From Curtobacterium sp. Leaf183 (GTDB lineage Bacteria; Actinomycetota; Actinomycetes; Actinomycetales; Microbacteriaceae): a stretch of 64,000 bases of DNA. The notes under the pieces were generated by a model, which was given only the letters and a program-made list of their open reading frames with translations, made no database searches and was not told where the DNA came from. Made by a program: the position numbers and the translations under genes. How positions within the stretch are numbered: the first letter of the stretch is position 1; each line of letters starts with the position of its first letter. The stretch spans positions 618,665-682,664 of the forward strand of contig NZ_LMPO01000009.1 in assembly GCF_001424385.1 (NCBI RefSeq), read 5' to 3'. This document shows, one piece after another, positions 27,206 through 34,826 of the stretch.

Positions 27206-28105
27206 CTACTTGTCGTCCGACGCCGTGACGGGCGCCTTGTTGTCAGGCTGGTTCGTGTTGGTGTTGTACTCGTTGCCGAGCAGGCCCACCTTGCCCTGGT
27301 CCTTGAGGGTGTCGAGGTACGCCTGGTACTTGGCGGGCGACACGACCTTGACCTGGAAGAGCATCAGGGAGTGGTACTCGCCGCAGAGCTCGGCGCACTT
27401 GCCCTGGTAGGTGCCTTCCTTCTGCGGGATGAAGTACTCGTAGTTCGTCTTGCCGGGGAGCATGTCCTTCTTGTAGAGGAAGTCGATGACCCAGAAGGAG
27501 TGGTCCACGTCGCGCGAGTCCAGCTCGATTTTGACCTTCTTGCCGACCGGCAGGTACAGCGTCGGCAGCTGCGACTCGTCGATCGCCCCGTTGCCGTTCT
27601 CTTCTTCCTGGGCCTGGATGCCCTGGTAGTAGACGCTCTCGGAGGGGTTGTTCTGGTCGATGTAGTTGAAGTCCCACGCCCAGCGCTTGCCGTAGACGTG
27701 CACCGTGGTGTCGGGCTGCGCGAACGGCTTCTCGATGGCGGCCTGGTCCTTCGCGGTGAAGGCGAAGAAGCCCAGCACCAGGATGAGCGGCACGATCGTG
27801 TAGAAGATCTCGAGCGGCATGTTGTAGCGCATCTGCACGGGGAGGCCGGTCTGGCCCTTCCGGCGGCGGTACACGATCGCGGCCCAGATGATCAGGCCCC
27901 AGACGATGAGACCGACGGCCAGCAGAACGATCCAGCTGGTGGTCCACAGGCCGACGACGCGGCTCGTGTGGTTGGTGACGTCCTTCGTCTCCTCGGTACC
28001 GGGCAGCCACCCGTTGAGCTGCTGCTGCGAGCAGCCCGCCAGTGCGATGACCAGACCGACGGCCACCGGGACGGCCGCCCAACGTATACGGCGATTCGAA
28101 CGCAC
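27206..28105 (-). CDS. ctaC: Cytochrome c oxidase subunit II, lipoprotein
   Basis: 299 aa. The signal peptide ends in ALAGC, a lipobox, so it is probably lipid-anchored outside the membrane. Two membrane helices (residues about 60-85 and 105-130) precede a cupredoxin domain with the CuA site [12 protein letters not shown] near 245-256 and the aromatic patch [12 protein letters not shown]. It passes electrons from the cytochrome bcc complex to CtaD. GTG at 28105 with AGAGGTAACA before it places the signal peptide at the start; the in-frame extension to 28207 would bury it. Confidence 0.94.
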   Translation of the reverse strand: MRSNRRIRWAAVPVAVGLVIALAGCSQQQLNGWLPGTEETKDVTNHTSRVVGLWTTSWIVLLAVGLIVWGLIIWAAIVYRRRKGQTGLPVQMRYNMPLEIFYTIVPLILVLGFFAFTAKDQAAIEKPFAQPDTTVHVYGKRWAWDFNYIDQNNPSESVYYQGIQAQEEENGNGAIDESQLPTLYLPVGKKVKIELDSRDVDHSFWVIDFLYKKDMLPGKTNYEYFIPQKEGTYQGKCAELCGEYHSLMLFQVKVVSPAKYQAYLDTLKDQGKVGLLGNEYNTNTNQPDNKAPVTASDDK

Positions 28106-28211
28106 TGTTACCTCTCGGAAAGACTGAAGCTGCGGGCTCAGCTCGTCGGAGACCGACGGCGGACCACCGAGGTGTTCCATGGCTGGCTCCCAGCTTGGGT
28201 GGGACACTCCT

Positions 28212-28217
28212 AGCCTA
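28212..28217 (-). promoter_or_regulatory. -10 box upstream of ctaC
   Basis: TAGGCT on the minus strand, about 105 bp before the chosen GTG. This implies a leader of roughly 100 nt; no clear -35 box. Confidence 0.35.
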
Positions 28218-28340
28218 CTCGCAGCCGGTGACGCTCAGTGCACACGCGACACACCTGGGGGCGCGATCGGCGCAGGTGCTGGAGCCCTTTTCCCTGGTCA
28301 CCTCGGACTCGGTGCGGTCGGTGGACGATCGAACGCGAAA

Positions 28341-28380
28341 CGCGGACGGGGAGCGACCTGTCGGTCACTCCCCGTCCGCG
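28341..28380 (-). terminator. Terminator of the erpA-like gene
   Basis: 13-bp perfect stem CGCGGACGGGGAG / CTCCCCGTCCGCG, with GACC/GGTC able to extend pairing inside the loop, 24 bp after the stop. Confidence 0.85.
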
Positions 28381-28403
28381 TTGGTCCGCAGATCGCGGTG
28401 GGA

Positions 28404-28793
28404 TCAGTGGAAGCTGTCACCGCACGCGCAGCTGCCCTGGGCGTTCGGGTTGTCGATGGTGAAGCCCTGCTTCTGGATCGTGTCCTCGAAGTCGATCGTG
28501 GCGCCGTCGAGGTAGGGCACGCTCATCTTGTCGACGACCACCTCGACACCGTCGAACGCGGCAGTCGTGTCACCGTCGAGCAGTCGCTCGTCGAAGTACA
28601 GCTGGTAGATCAGACCCGAGCAGCCGCCGGGCTGGACGGCGAGGCGCAGACGCAGGTCGTCGCGTCCCTCTTGCTCGAGGAGGCTGGCGACCTTGCCCGC
28701 GGCGGCGCCACTGAGCTGCACGCCGTGCGTGGCCGTGTCGTCCGTGGCGGTCGTGTCGATCGCGGTGGCTTCGCTCGTGATGGTGTCGCTCAT
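28404..28793 (-). CDS. erpA: Iron-sulfur cluster carrier/insertion protein, ErpA/HesB family
   Basis: 129 aa. After a Thr/Ala-rich leader of about 22 residues, the A-type carrier domain shows VQLSGAAAGKVASLLEQEGRDDLRLRLAVQPGGCSGLIYQLYF and ends QGSCACGDSFH, giving the three conserved cysteines (GGCSG and SCACG) that bind the cluster. It passes 4Fe-4S or 2Fe-2S units to apoproteins. GGAGGGA lies upstream of the ATG. Location next to ctaC is shared with many actinobacteria. The exact paralogue (ErpA, IscA or SufA) cannot be fixed from sequence. Confidence 0.9.
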   Translation of the reverse strand: MSDTITSEATAIDTTATDDTATHGVQLSGAAAGKVASLLEQEGRDDLRLRLAVQPGGCSGLIYQLYFDERLLDGDTTAAFDGVEVVVDKMSVPYLDGATIDFEDTIQKQGFTIDNPNAQGSCACGDSFH

Positions 28794-28837
28794 CGCGCGT
28801 CTCCCTCCGGGCGGTGCAGATCACCGCGCCTCCCCCG

Positions 28838-28843
28838 ATTGTA
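28838..28843 (-). promoter_or_regulatory. -10 box of the erpA-like gene
   Basis: TACAAT on the minus strand, 44 bp before the ATG. A TGCGGA element 17 bp further upstream could serve as a poor -35 box. Confidence 0.5.
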
Positions 28844-28920
28844 AGCACCGCCCCCGACGGTCCGCACCATGTGGCGCCGCCCTGTGGAGAAGCGGTGCCG
28901 GCGCGGGACTGGGCACGAGT

Positions 28921-28964
28921 CGGACGGGAGGCCCGCGGCGGAGTCGACCCGGGCCTCCCGTCCG
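28921..28964 (-). terminator. Terminator of the dipeptidase gene, GGACGGGAGGC family
   Basis: Perfect 15-bp stem CGGACGGGAGGCCCG / CGGGCCTCCCGTCCG with a 14-nt loop, 12 bp past the stop. The outer stem is shared with other hairpins in the window. Confidence 0.85.
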
Positions 28965-28976
28965 TCCCTGCGCGCG

Positions 28977-30437
28977 TCAGCCGCGCGTCGCCAGCCGGGC
29001 CAAGAGGACCGTCTCGCTCGCGATCGCGCGGTGCAGCACGCCGAGGTGCTGCGACTCGTTCGGGCTGTGCGCCCGCGTGTCGGGGTCCTCGACACCCGTG
29101 ACCAGGATCTGTGCGTCCGGGAACTCGGCGGCCAGGTCGGACACGAAGGGGATCGAGCCGCCGATGCCCTGTTCGACCGGCGCGGCGCCCCAGCCCTCGG
29201 TCATCGCCGTGCGGGCCTCGCGCACGGCCCATCCGCTGGTGTCCACCAGGAAGCCGTCGCCGGCGTCCGGCTCGCTGATCTCGACGCGCGCACCGAACGG
29301 CGTGTGCGCGTGCACGTGGCGCTCGACGGCGGCGTACGCCTCGGTCGCGGGCTGGCCCGGCGCGACCCGCACCGACACCCGCGCGGACACCGAGGGCAGC
29401 AGCGTGTTCGAGGCGTTCGCGACGCTCGGCACGTCCATGCCCGTGACCGTGATCGCCGGCTGGAACCACATGCGCGACAGCACGTCGCCGGTTCCGACCG
29501 GCTTGACCCCGGGGACCAGGGCCGCGTCGGTGGCGAACTCGTCCTCGGAGCGTGCGGGGACGGGGGCGTCGTACGCGGTCAGACCGTCGACGGCGACCGA
29601 GCCCTGGTCGTCGTGCAGCGAGGACAGGAGCCGCACCATCGCGAGCATCGCGTCCGGGGCGGCGCCGCCGTACATGCCGCTGTGGCTGGCGTGCTCGAGC
29701 GTCGTCAGGGTGAGCTTGAACGTGACGTTCCCGCGCAGCGACACGGTGATCGCCGGGACCTCGGTCGACCAGTTGTCGCTGTCGGCGACCACGATCACGT
29801 CGGCGGCGAGGTGCTCCTTCTGCTCGCGGAGGAACGTGCGGAAGGAGCGGGAACCGAACTCCTCCTCGCCCTCGACGAAGAGCACGATGCCGAGGTCGAG
29901 GTCGTCGCCGAACCGGGCGTGCAGCGCGCGGAGCGCAGCGATGTGGGTCATCACCCCCGCCTTGTCGTCGGAGGCACCGCGGCCGTACAGGCGGTCCCCA
30001 CGGAGCGTCGGCTCGAACGGCGGGGTCTCCCACAGGGCGTCGTCGCCCTGGGGCTGGACGTCGTGGTGGGCGTAGAGCATCACCGTCGGCTTGCCGTTCC
30101 GGGCCGGGCGCACCGCCAGGACCGCCGGTTGCCCCAGCTCGACGCCGTCGTGGTCGGTGCCGGTCGCGTCGGACGCGCCGTCCGGGGTGTCACCGTCGAC
30201 GGCGCTCCGGACGATGCGGACCTCGTCGAACACGCCCGTGCCCCGCGCGAGCTCCGCGACGGCCTCGGCGTTGCGCCGGACGTGCGCCGGGTCGAACGCC
30301 GACCACGACACCGACGGGATCCGCACCAGCGCCGACAGGTCGGCGATCGTGGTGGGCAGGTCGCCCTGCACCTGTTCGCGGAGGGCGTCGAGGAGCGCGG
30401 GGTCGGTCGCGGGCGCGGACTGTTGGGTGTCGGTCAT
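28977..30437 (-). CDS. M20 family metallopeptidase (dipeptidase)
   Basis: 486 aa. Zinc-site motifs are intact: MLYAHHDVQPQGDD with the first metal histidine (about residue 115), RGASDDKAG with the bridging aspartate, VEGEEEFGS with the catalytic and metal glutamates (about 175-183), and a C-terminal VTGVEDPDTRAHSPNES with the last metal histidine. A lid/dimer domain lies between. Such cytosolic enzymes cleave dipeptides or short peptides. A TAGATT -10 box lies 7 nt before the ATG at 30437, arguing against the longer in-frame start at 30485. Confidence 0.92.
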   Translation of the reverse strand: MTDTQQSAPATDPALLDALREQVQGDLPTTIADLSALVRIPSVSWSAFDPAHVRRNAEAVAELARGTGVFDEVRIVRSAVDGDTPDGASDATGTDHDGVELGQPAVLAVRPARNGKPTVMLYAHHDVQPQGDDALWETPPFEPTLRGDRLYGRGASDDKAGVMTHIAALRALHARFGDDLDLGIVLFVEGEEEFGSRSFRTFLREQKEHLAADVIVVADSDNWSTEVPAITVSLRGNVTFKLTLTTLEHASHSGMYGGAAPDAMLAMVRLLSSLHDDQGSVAVDGLTAYDAPVPARSEDEFATDAALVPGVKPVGTGDVLSRMWFQPAITVTGMDVPSVANASNTLLPSVSARVSVRVAPGQPATEAYAAVERHVHAHTPFGARVEISEPDAGDGFLVDTSGWAVREARTAMTEGWGAAPVEQGIGGSIPFVSDLAAEFPDAQILVTGVEDPDTRAHSPNESQHLGVLHRAIASETVLLARLATRG

Positions 30438-30444
30438 GCCCGGT

Positions 30445-30450
30445 AATCTA
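30445..30450 (-). promoter_or_regulatory. -10 box of a leaderless dipeptidase transcript
   Basis: TAGATT on the minus strand, exactly 7 nt before the ATG at 30437. Confidence 0.55.
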
Positions 30451-30509
30451 GAGGAGAACCAGCACCGGGGCGTTCCTCGGCGCACCGCTCACCGACAGCA
30501 GGAATCATC

Positions 30510-31100
30510 GTGGCCAAGGCAGCACCCAAGACCAACACGACAGTCAACCCCTCGGAAGAGGAACTGCTCGAACAGGGGCTGCCCGACCAGGGCAAGGGCC
30601 GTCCCACGCCGTCCCGTCGCGAGCGCGAAGCCGCCAACCGCCGCCCCCTCGTCGGCAACACGCCGGTCGACAAGAAGGCCGCCCGCGCACGGCTGAACTC
30701 CGAGCGCGAGAAGGCCCGCGTCGGCATGGCCAACGGCGAAGAGCGTTACCTGCCCGCCAAGGACCGGGGCGAGCAGCGCCGGTTCGTGCGTGACTACATC
30801 GACGCCCGGTGGAACGTGGGCGAGGTGATGATGCCCGTGCTGGTGGTCTTCCTGATCGTCGGCTTCGTCGCGTCGCAGACCGCCGCCGCGTCCTACGCAC
30901 TGCTGCTCGTGTGGGCGTTCGTCGCCCTGTTCCTGCTCGACTGCGTGGTGCTCTGGGCCATCCTGCGCAAGAAGCTCACGGCGAAGTTCGGCCAGTTCCA
31001 GAAGGGGACGTTCCTCTACATCTTGACGCGGGCGTGGCAGTTGCGGTTCCTCCGCCTGCCGAAGCCCCAGGTCAAGCGCGGTCAGTACCCCGCAGCCTGA
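30510..31100 (+). CDS. DUF3043 family membrane protein
   Basis: 196 aa. A charged cytoplasmic N-terminal half carries PTPSRREREAANRRPLVG and GEERYLPAKDRGEQRRFVRDYID.RWNVGE, the conserved signature of DUF3043. Two hydrophobic helices (residues about 112-130 and 133-152) and a basic C-terminus follow. The function is unknown; the family is widespread in actinobacteria and often lies near ctaC/erpA, as here. GTG at 30510 has AGGA 8 nt upstream. Transcribed away from the dipeptidase gene. Confidence 0.88.
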   Translation: MAKAAPKTNTTVNPSEEELLEQGLPDQGKGRPTPSRREREAANRRPLVGNTPVDKKAARARLNSEREKARVGMANGEERYLPAKDRGEQRRFVRDYIDARWNVGEVMMPVLVVFLIVGFVASQTAAASYALLLVWAFVALFLLDCVVLWAILRKKLTAKFGQFQKGTFLYILTRAWQLRFLRLPKPQVKRGQYPAA

Positions 31101-31111
31101 GTCCAGCCCCT

Positions 31112-31146
31112 CGAAGCGCCGTCGACCCTCGGTCGGCGGCGCTTCG
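31112..31146 (+). terminator. Terminator of the DUF3043 gene
   Basis: 16-bp stem with one wobble pair (31112-31127 with 31131-31146, beginning CGAAGCGCCG) and a CTC loop, 12 bp after the stop. Confidence 0.85.
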
Positions 31147-31173
31147 TCGTGCGCGGGGCGGGGCGGGTTGCGC

Positions 31174-31667
31174 CGCCGAGATGCCAGAATTCGCGGTCTT
31201 CGACGCCTCACACCGACAGATCGGGACACCTCGGCGGACGTGAGCGGCAAGTCGCGCCCCATCGGCAGGCGCGTCCATGCCCCGCCACCCACCGGACGGG
31301 AGGCGCGTGGCGGGGCCGCGCCGCACCTCCCGTCCAGACGTCCCGTCGACTTGTCACAACGCGCCGCCCGCACGGCGCCGAGATGCCAGAATTCGCCGCT
31401 CCCGACGCCGCACACCGACGGAACGCGACACCTCGGCGGACGTGAGCGGCAAGTCGTGACCCCCCGGCAGGCGCGTCCATGCCCCGCCACCCCACCGGAC
31501 GGGAGGCGCAAGGCGGGTCCGCCCCGCGCCTCCCGTCCAGACGCCCCGTCGAATTGTCACAACGCGCCGCCCGCGCGCCGCCGAGATGCCAGAATTCGCG
31601 GTCCTCGACGCCGCACACCGACGGATCGGGACACCTCAGCGGACGTAAGCGGCAGGTCGTGACCCCT
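31174..31667. repeat. Tandem repeat island: two full 202-203 bp units and a third partial unit
   Basis: Units begin at 31174, 31376 and 31579 with CGCCGAGATGCCAGAATTCG. They share long blocks, such as GACACCTCGGCGGACGTGAG and CAGGCGCGTCCATGCCCCGC. Units 1 and 2 carry a GGACGGGAGG.../CCTCCCGTCC hairpin (31294-31335 and 31497-31538), then TTGTCACAACGCGCCGCC. Unit 3 stops after GGTCGTGACCCC. The island fills the 826-bp gap between the convergent DUF3043 and pyrD genes, beyond the DUF3043 terminator. Open frames here change between copies and show no family similarity, so it is treated as non-coding. Confidence 0.85.
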
Positions 31668-31724
31668 CGGCCCCGGTCGTTCACGAGACCAGATCCTCGG
31701 CCCCGGTCGATCACGAGACGGCAT
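31665..31724. repeat. Two 30-bp imperfect tandem copies
   Basis: CCTCGGCCCCGGTCG followed by T or A and TCACGAGAC occurs at 31665 and again at 31695. It begins where the third 202-bp unit breaks off. Confidence 0.75.
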
Positions 31725-31750
31725 CATCCGCATCGGTCCGTGCACGCCGC

Positions 31751-31831
31751 CGAAGTGGCACAACTCGCCGCAGGACCACCGTCGAAGTGCGGAAAGCGAC
31801 CGGTCGCGCGGTTCGAGATGCCAGAACTGTG
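31751..31831. repeat. Two further copies of the 18-bp island motif
   Basis: CGAAGTGGCACAACTCGC (31751-31768) and CGAGATGCCAGAACTGTG (31814-31831) match or nearly match CGANNTGNCANAANNCGC, found five times in the 202-bp units. They lie outside recognisable unit sequence. Confidence 0.6.
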
Positions 31832-31850
31832 GAACCTGGGGCGGCAGGCC

Positions 31851-31886
31851 GGCACCGGCACCGGCACCGGCACCGGCACCGGCACC
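31851..31886. repeat. GGCACC hexanucleotide repeat, six perfect copies
   Basis: 36 bp of (GGCACC)6, 40 bp downstream of the pyrD stop. It is non-coding as far as can be seen. Confidence 0.95.
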
Positions 31887-31926
31887 GATCGCACACACCC
31901 GCCAGGACCCGCGGCCGGGGCCAGCG

Positions 31927-33012
31927 TCAGCGCGACTCGCGCGCCTCGCGCCGCAACCGCCGCCGACGCAACCGGTTGATGCGGGTCGCCCAGGTGGGGC
32001 CCTCGTAGAGGAACGCGGTGTAGCCCTGCACGAGGGTGGCCCCCGCATCGAGCCGCGCCTGCACGTCGGCCTCGGAGGTGACTCCCCCGACGGCGACCAC
32101 GCAGAAGTCCGCCGGCACCACGGCCCGCACCCGGCGCAGCACGTCGAGCGAGCGTTCGGCGATCGGCGCTCCGGAGAGCCCACCGGCCCCGATCTGTGCG
32201 ACGGACTCAGCCGAAGCCGACAGCCCGGTCCGCGCGATGGTCGTGTTGTTCGCGATGACGCCCGCGAGACCGAGGTCCACGGCGAGCCCGGCGATCGCGT
32301 CGATCTGCGCGTCATCCAGGTCTGGCGCGATCTTCACGAGCACGGGGGTCTTGCCCGCAGCGTCCCGCACGGCGGTCAGCAGCGGGCGCAGCTGGTCGAG
32401 TTCCTGCAGACCACGCAGCCCGGGCGTGTTCGGTGAACTCACGTTGACCGCGAGGTAGTCGGCGAACGGCGCGAGCAGCCGGGTCGACTCGAGGTAGTCC
32501 TCGACCGCGTCGGCAACGTCCACGACCCGGCTCTTGCCGATGTTGACGCCGATGACGGGCCGACCCGGGTTCCGGCGAGCACGCTCGAGCCGCCGCGCGG
32601 CAGCGGCGGCTCCGCGGTTGTTGAAGCCCATGCGGTTGATGAGCGCCCGGTCGCCGACCAGCCGGAACAGGCGGGGCTTCTCGTTGCCCGGCTGGGGCTT
32701 CGCGGTGATCGTGCCGACCTCGACGTGGCCGAACCCGAGCAACCCGAGCCCGGCGATGCCGTGCGCGTCCTTGTCGAAGCCGGCAGCCAGTCCGAAGCGC
32801 GACGGGAAGTGGATGCCCATCGTGGTGATGCCGTCCGCCGCCGCGGGTCGGGAGTACCGCTCGACCGTGCTGGCGAGGAACGGCACGCGCGGCAACCAGC
32901 GGATGACCGCGAAAGCGATGTGGTGCGCGCGCTCGGGGTCCATGTTCGCGAACACGGACCGGAACACGACGCGGTACCCGTTCCGGACGAGTCGCTCCCC
33001 GACGCCGCTCAC
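31927..33012 (-). CDS. pyrD: Dihydroorotate dehydrogenase (quinone), class 2
   Basis: 361 aa. It oxidises dihydroorotate to orotate in pyrimidine synthesis, passing electrons to the quinone pool. The N-terminal membrane-associated helix region ([19 protein letters not shown]), absent in class 1, marks class 2. FMN barrel motifs: [56 protein letters not shown] with the class 2 catalytic serine, and [29 protein letters not shown]. The GTG at 33012 overlaps the nrdR stop (GTGA). The C-terminus is an Arg-rich tail. Confidence 0.95.
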   Translation of the reverse strand: MSGVGERLVRNGYRVVFRSVFANMDPERAHHIAFAVIRWLPRVPFLASTVERYSRPAAADGITTMGIHFPSRFGLAAGFDKDAHGIAGLGLLGFGHVEVGTITAKPQPGNEKPRLFRLVGDRALINRMGFNNRGAAAAARRLERARRNPGRPVIGVNIGKSRVVDVADAVEDYLESTRLLAPFADYLAVNVSSPNTPGLRGLQELDQLRPLLTAVRDAAGKTPVLVKIAPDLDDAQIDAIAGLAVDLGLAGVIANNTTIARTGLSASAESVAQIGAGGLSGAPIAERSLDVLRRVRAVVPADFCVVAVGGVTSEADVQARLDAGATLVQGYTAFLYEGPTWATRINRLRRRRLRREARESR

Positions 33013-33506
33013 GCGCCGGCCTCGGCGGCCGGGGCCGGCGCGTGACCGGCGGCACCACCGTGGTGATCGACGCGCAGCTGACCGATCGCGGACTCGAAGT
33101 CCTCGAGCGAGTCGAACGCCTGGTAGACGCTGGCGTAGCGCAGGTACGCGACCTCGTCGAGTTCGCGCAGCGGGTCGAGGATGGCCAGGCCGATGTCGTT
33201 CGCCTCGATCTGACTGGCGCCCGACGACCGCACGATCTCCTCGACGCGCTGCGCCAGGACGGCCAGGTCCGAGTCGGTCACCGGACGCCCCTGGCACGCC
33301 TTGCGCACGCCGGAGATGATCTTCTCGCGCGAGAACGGCTCGAGCACCCCGTTGCGCTTGACGACGTTGAGCGAGGCGGTCTCGGTCGTCGAGAACCGTC
33401 GCCCGCAGTTCGGGCACTGGCGGCGGCGGCGGATCGACGTGCCGTCGTCGCTGGTGCGGGAGTCGACGACGCGGGAGTCCGGGTGGCGGCAGAAGGGGCA
33501 GAACAT
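33009..33506 (-). CDS. nrdR: Transcriptional repressor NrdR
   Basis: 165 aa. The zinc ribbon is [17 protein letters not shown]...[16 protein letters not shown] (four cysteines within residues 3-34). The ATP-cone domain follows ([24 protein letters not shown]). NrdR senses ATP/dATP and represses ribonucleotide reductase genes. A Gly/Ala/Pro tail of about 20 residues is extra. GGGGGAG lies 3 nt before the ATG. An nrdA/nrdB gene and NrdR boxes are not seen nearby. Overlaps pyrD by 4 nt. Confidence 0.96.
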   Translation of the reverse strand: MFCPFCRHPDSRVVDSRTSDDGTSIRRRRQCPNCGRRFSTTETASLNVVKRNGVLEPFSREKIISGVRKACQGRPVTDSDLAVLAQRVEEIVRSSGASQIEANDIGLAILDPLRELDEVAYLRYASVYQAFDSLEDFESAIGQLRVDHHGGAAGHAPAPAAEAGA

Positions 33507-33515
33507 GTCTCCCCC

Positions 33516-33521
33516 AGGCTA
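33516..33521 (-). promoter_or_regulatory. Possible -10 box of nrdR
   Basis: TAGCCT on the minus strand, overlapping the hisD stop and 9 bp before the nrdR ATG. It could give nrdR-pyrD their own short-leader transcript. Confidence 0.3.
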
Positions 33522-34826
33522 TCGGTTCACGCGCTCCGTCACGGCTGCCGCGTGCGCGGGCAGCTGCTCCTCGGTCGCGAGGGCGACGATGTGCGGCGCG
33601 ACCTCGGCGAGGGCCGCACCGGTGTAGCGGACGACCTGCTGCGGGCGCAGGAACGTCGACGCGGACAGCCCCGACCCGAAGCGGGCCTGGCCACCGGTGG
33701 GCAGCACGTGGTTCGAGCCCGCCAGGTAGTCGCCCAGGCTGACCGGCGTGCTCGGGCCGACGAACACCGCACCGGCCGCGTCGATGTCGGCGAGCACCGC
33801 GTCGTCGTCGGCGGTCTGGATCTCGAGGTGCTCGGGTCCGTACGCGTTGCTCACGGTGGCCGCGTCGGCGAGCGAGTCCACGAGCACGACGGCGGACTGC
33901 GGACCGTCGAGTGCGGTCTGGAGGCGCGTGGCCGTCCCCAGCACGGCCGTGCGCTGCGGGATGGCAGCCTCGACCGCGTCGGCGAACGCCGCGGACGTCG
34001 TCACGAGGACGCTGCCGGCCTGTTCGTCGTGCTCGGCCTGGCTGACGAGGTCGGCGGCCACGAACCCCGGGTCGGCGGTGTCGTCCGCGATCACGAGGAT
34101 CTCGGTGGCGCCGGCCTCGGAGTCGATGCCCACCACGCCGCGCACCAGGCGCTTCGCCGCGGCGACGTAGTTGTTGCCCGGGCCGGTGACCAGGTCGACG
34201 GGCTCGAGACCGATCGCCGACACGCCGTAGGCCAGTGCGCCGACCGCGCCGGCACCGCCCATCGCGTAGACCTCGTCGACGCCGAGCAGCCCGGCAGCCG
34301 CCAGGATCGTCGGGTGCACGGCGCCACCGTGGTCGCGCTGCGGCGGGGACACCAGGGCGATCGAGCGGACCCCGGCGACCTGGGCCGCGACGACGTTCAT
34401 GACGACGCTGGACGGGTAGACGGCCTTGCCACCGGGCACGTACAGGCCGACGCGGCGCATCGGCTGCCAGCGCTGGTGCACCTCGGCGCCGTCGGCGAGT
34501 GTGGTCACCGACGCTGCGGGGACCTGCGCGGCACTGGCGGCGCGGACCCGGCGGATCGCCTCGTCGAGGGCCTCGCGCAGCGCGGGCGTCAGGCCCGCCA
34601 CGGCCGCGGCGATCTCGGCGGCGGGGACCCGGACGTCGGCTGGTGCTCCCCCGTCGAACCGCTCGGCCTGGTCGCGCAACGCTTCCGCACCGCGGGACCT
34701 GACGTCGTCGACCAGGACCCGTGCGGCGTCCACGGCGGCCGCGATGTCGCCGACGGCACGCGGCATGAGACGGAGGAGTTCGGCGCGGGCGGGCAGGCCA
34801 CCACGGAGGTCGATTCGCTGCATCAT
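33519..34826 (-). CDS. hisD: Histidinol dehydrogenase
   Basis: 435 aa. It catalyses the last two NAD-dependent steps of histidine synthesis. Conserved segments: GLYVPGGKAVYPSSVVMNVVAA, VDLVTGPGNNYVAAAKRLV, EAGATEILVIADDTADPGFVAADLVSQAEHDEQAGSVLVT with the zinc/catalytic histidine, GPEHLEIQT, and SLGDYLAGSNHVLPTGG.ARFGSGLS. Two ATGs are adjacent (34826 and 34823); the first overlaps the stop of the upstream kinase gene (ATGA) and is chosen. No other his gene is in the window. Confidence 0.96.
   Translation of the reverse strand: MMQRIDLRGGLPARAELLRLMPRAVGDIAAAVDAARVLVDDVRSRGAEALRDQAERFDGGAPADVRVPAAEIAAAVAGLTPALREALDEAIRRVRAASAAQVPAASVTTLADGAEVHQRWQPMRRVGLYVPGGKAVYPSSVVMNVVAAQVAGVRSIALVSPPQRDHGGAVHPTILAAAGLLGVDEVYAMGGAGAVGALAYGVSAIGLEPVDLVTGPGNNYVAAAKRLVRGVVGIDSEAGATEILVIADDTADPGFVAADLVSQAEHDEQAGSVLVTTSAAFADAVEAAIPQRTAVLGTATRLQTALDGPQSAVVLVDSLADAATVSNAYGPEHLEIQTADDDAVLADIDAAGAVFVGPSTPVSLGDYLAGSNHVLPTGGQARFGSGLSASTFLRPQQVVRYTGAALAEVAPHIVALATEEQLPAHAAAVTERVNR

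Noticed and set aside
31174-31667. Possible CRISPR array
   Set aside because: The repeated unit is about 202 bp with homologous sequence throughout; there are no short repeats with unrelated spacers and no cas genes.
31160-31990. Short open frames running through the repeat island on both strands
   Set aside because: They differ in length and frame between repeat copies, lack ribosome sites and show no domain pattern.
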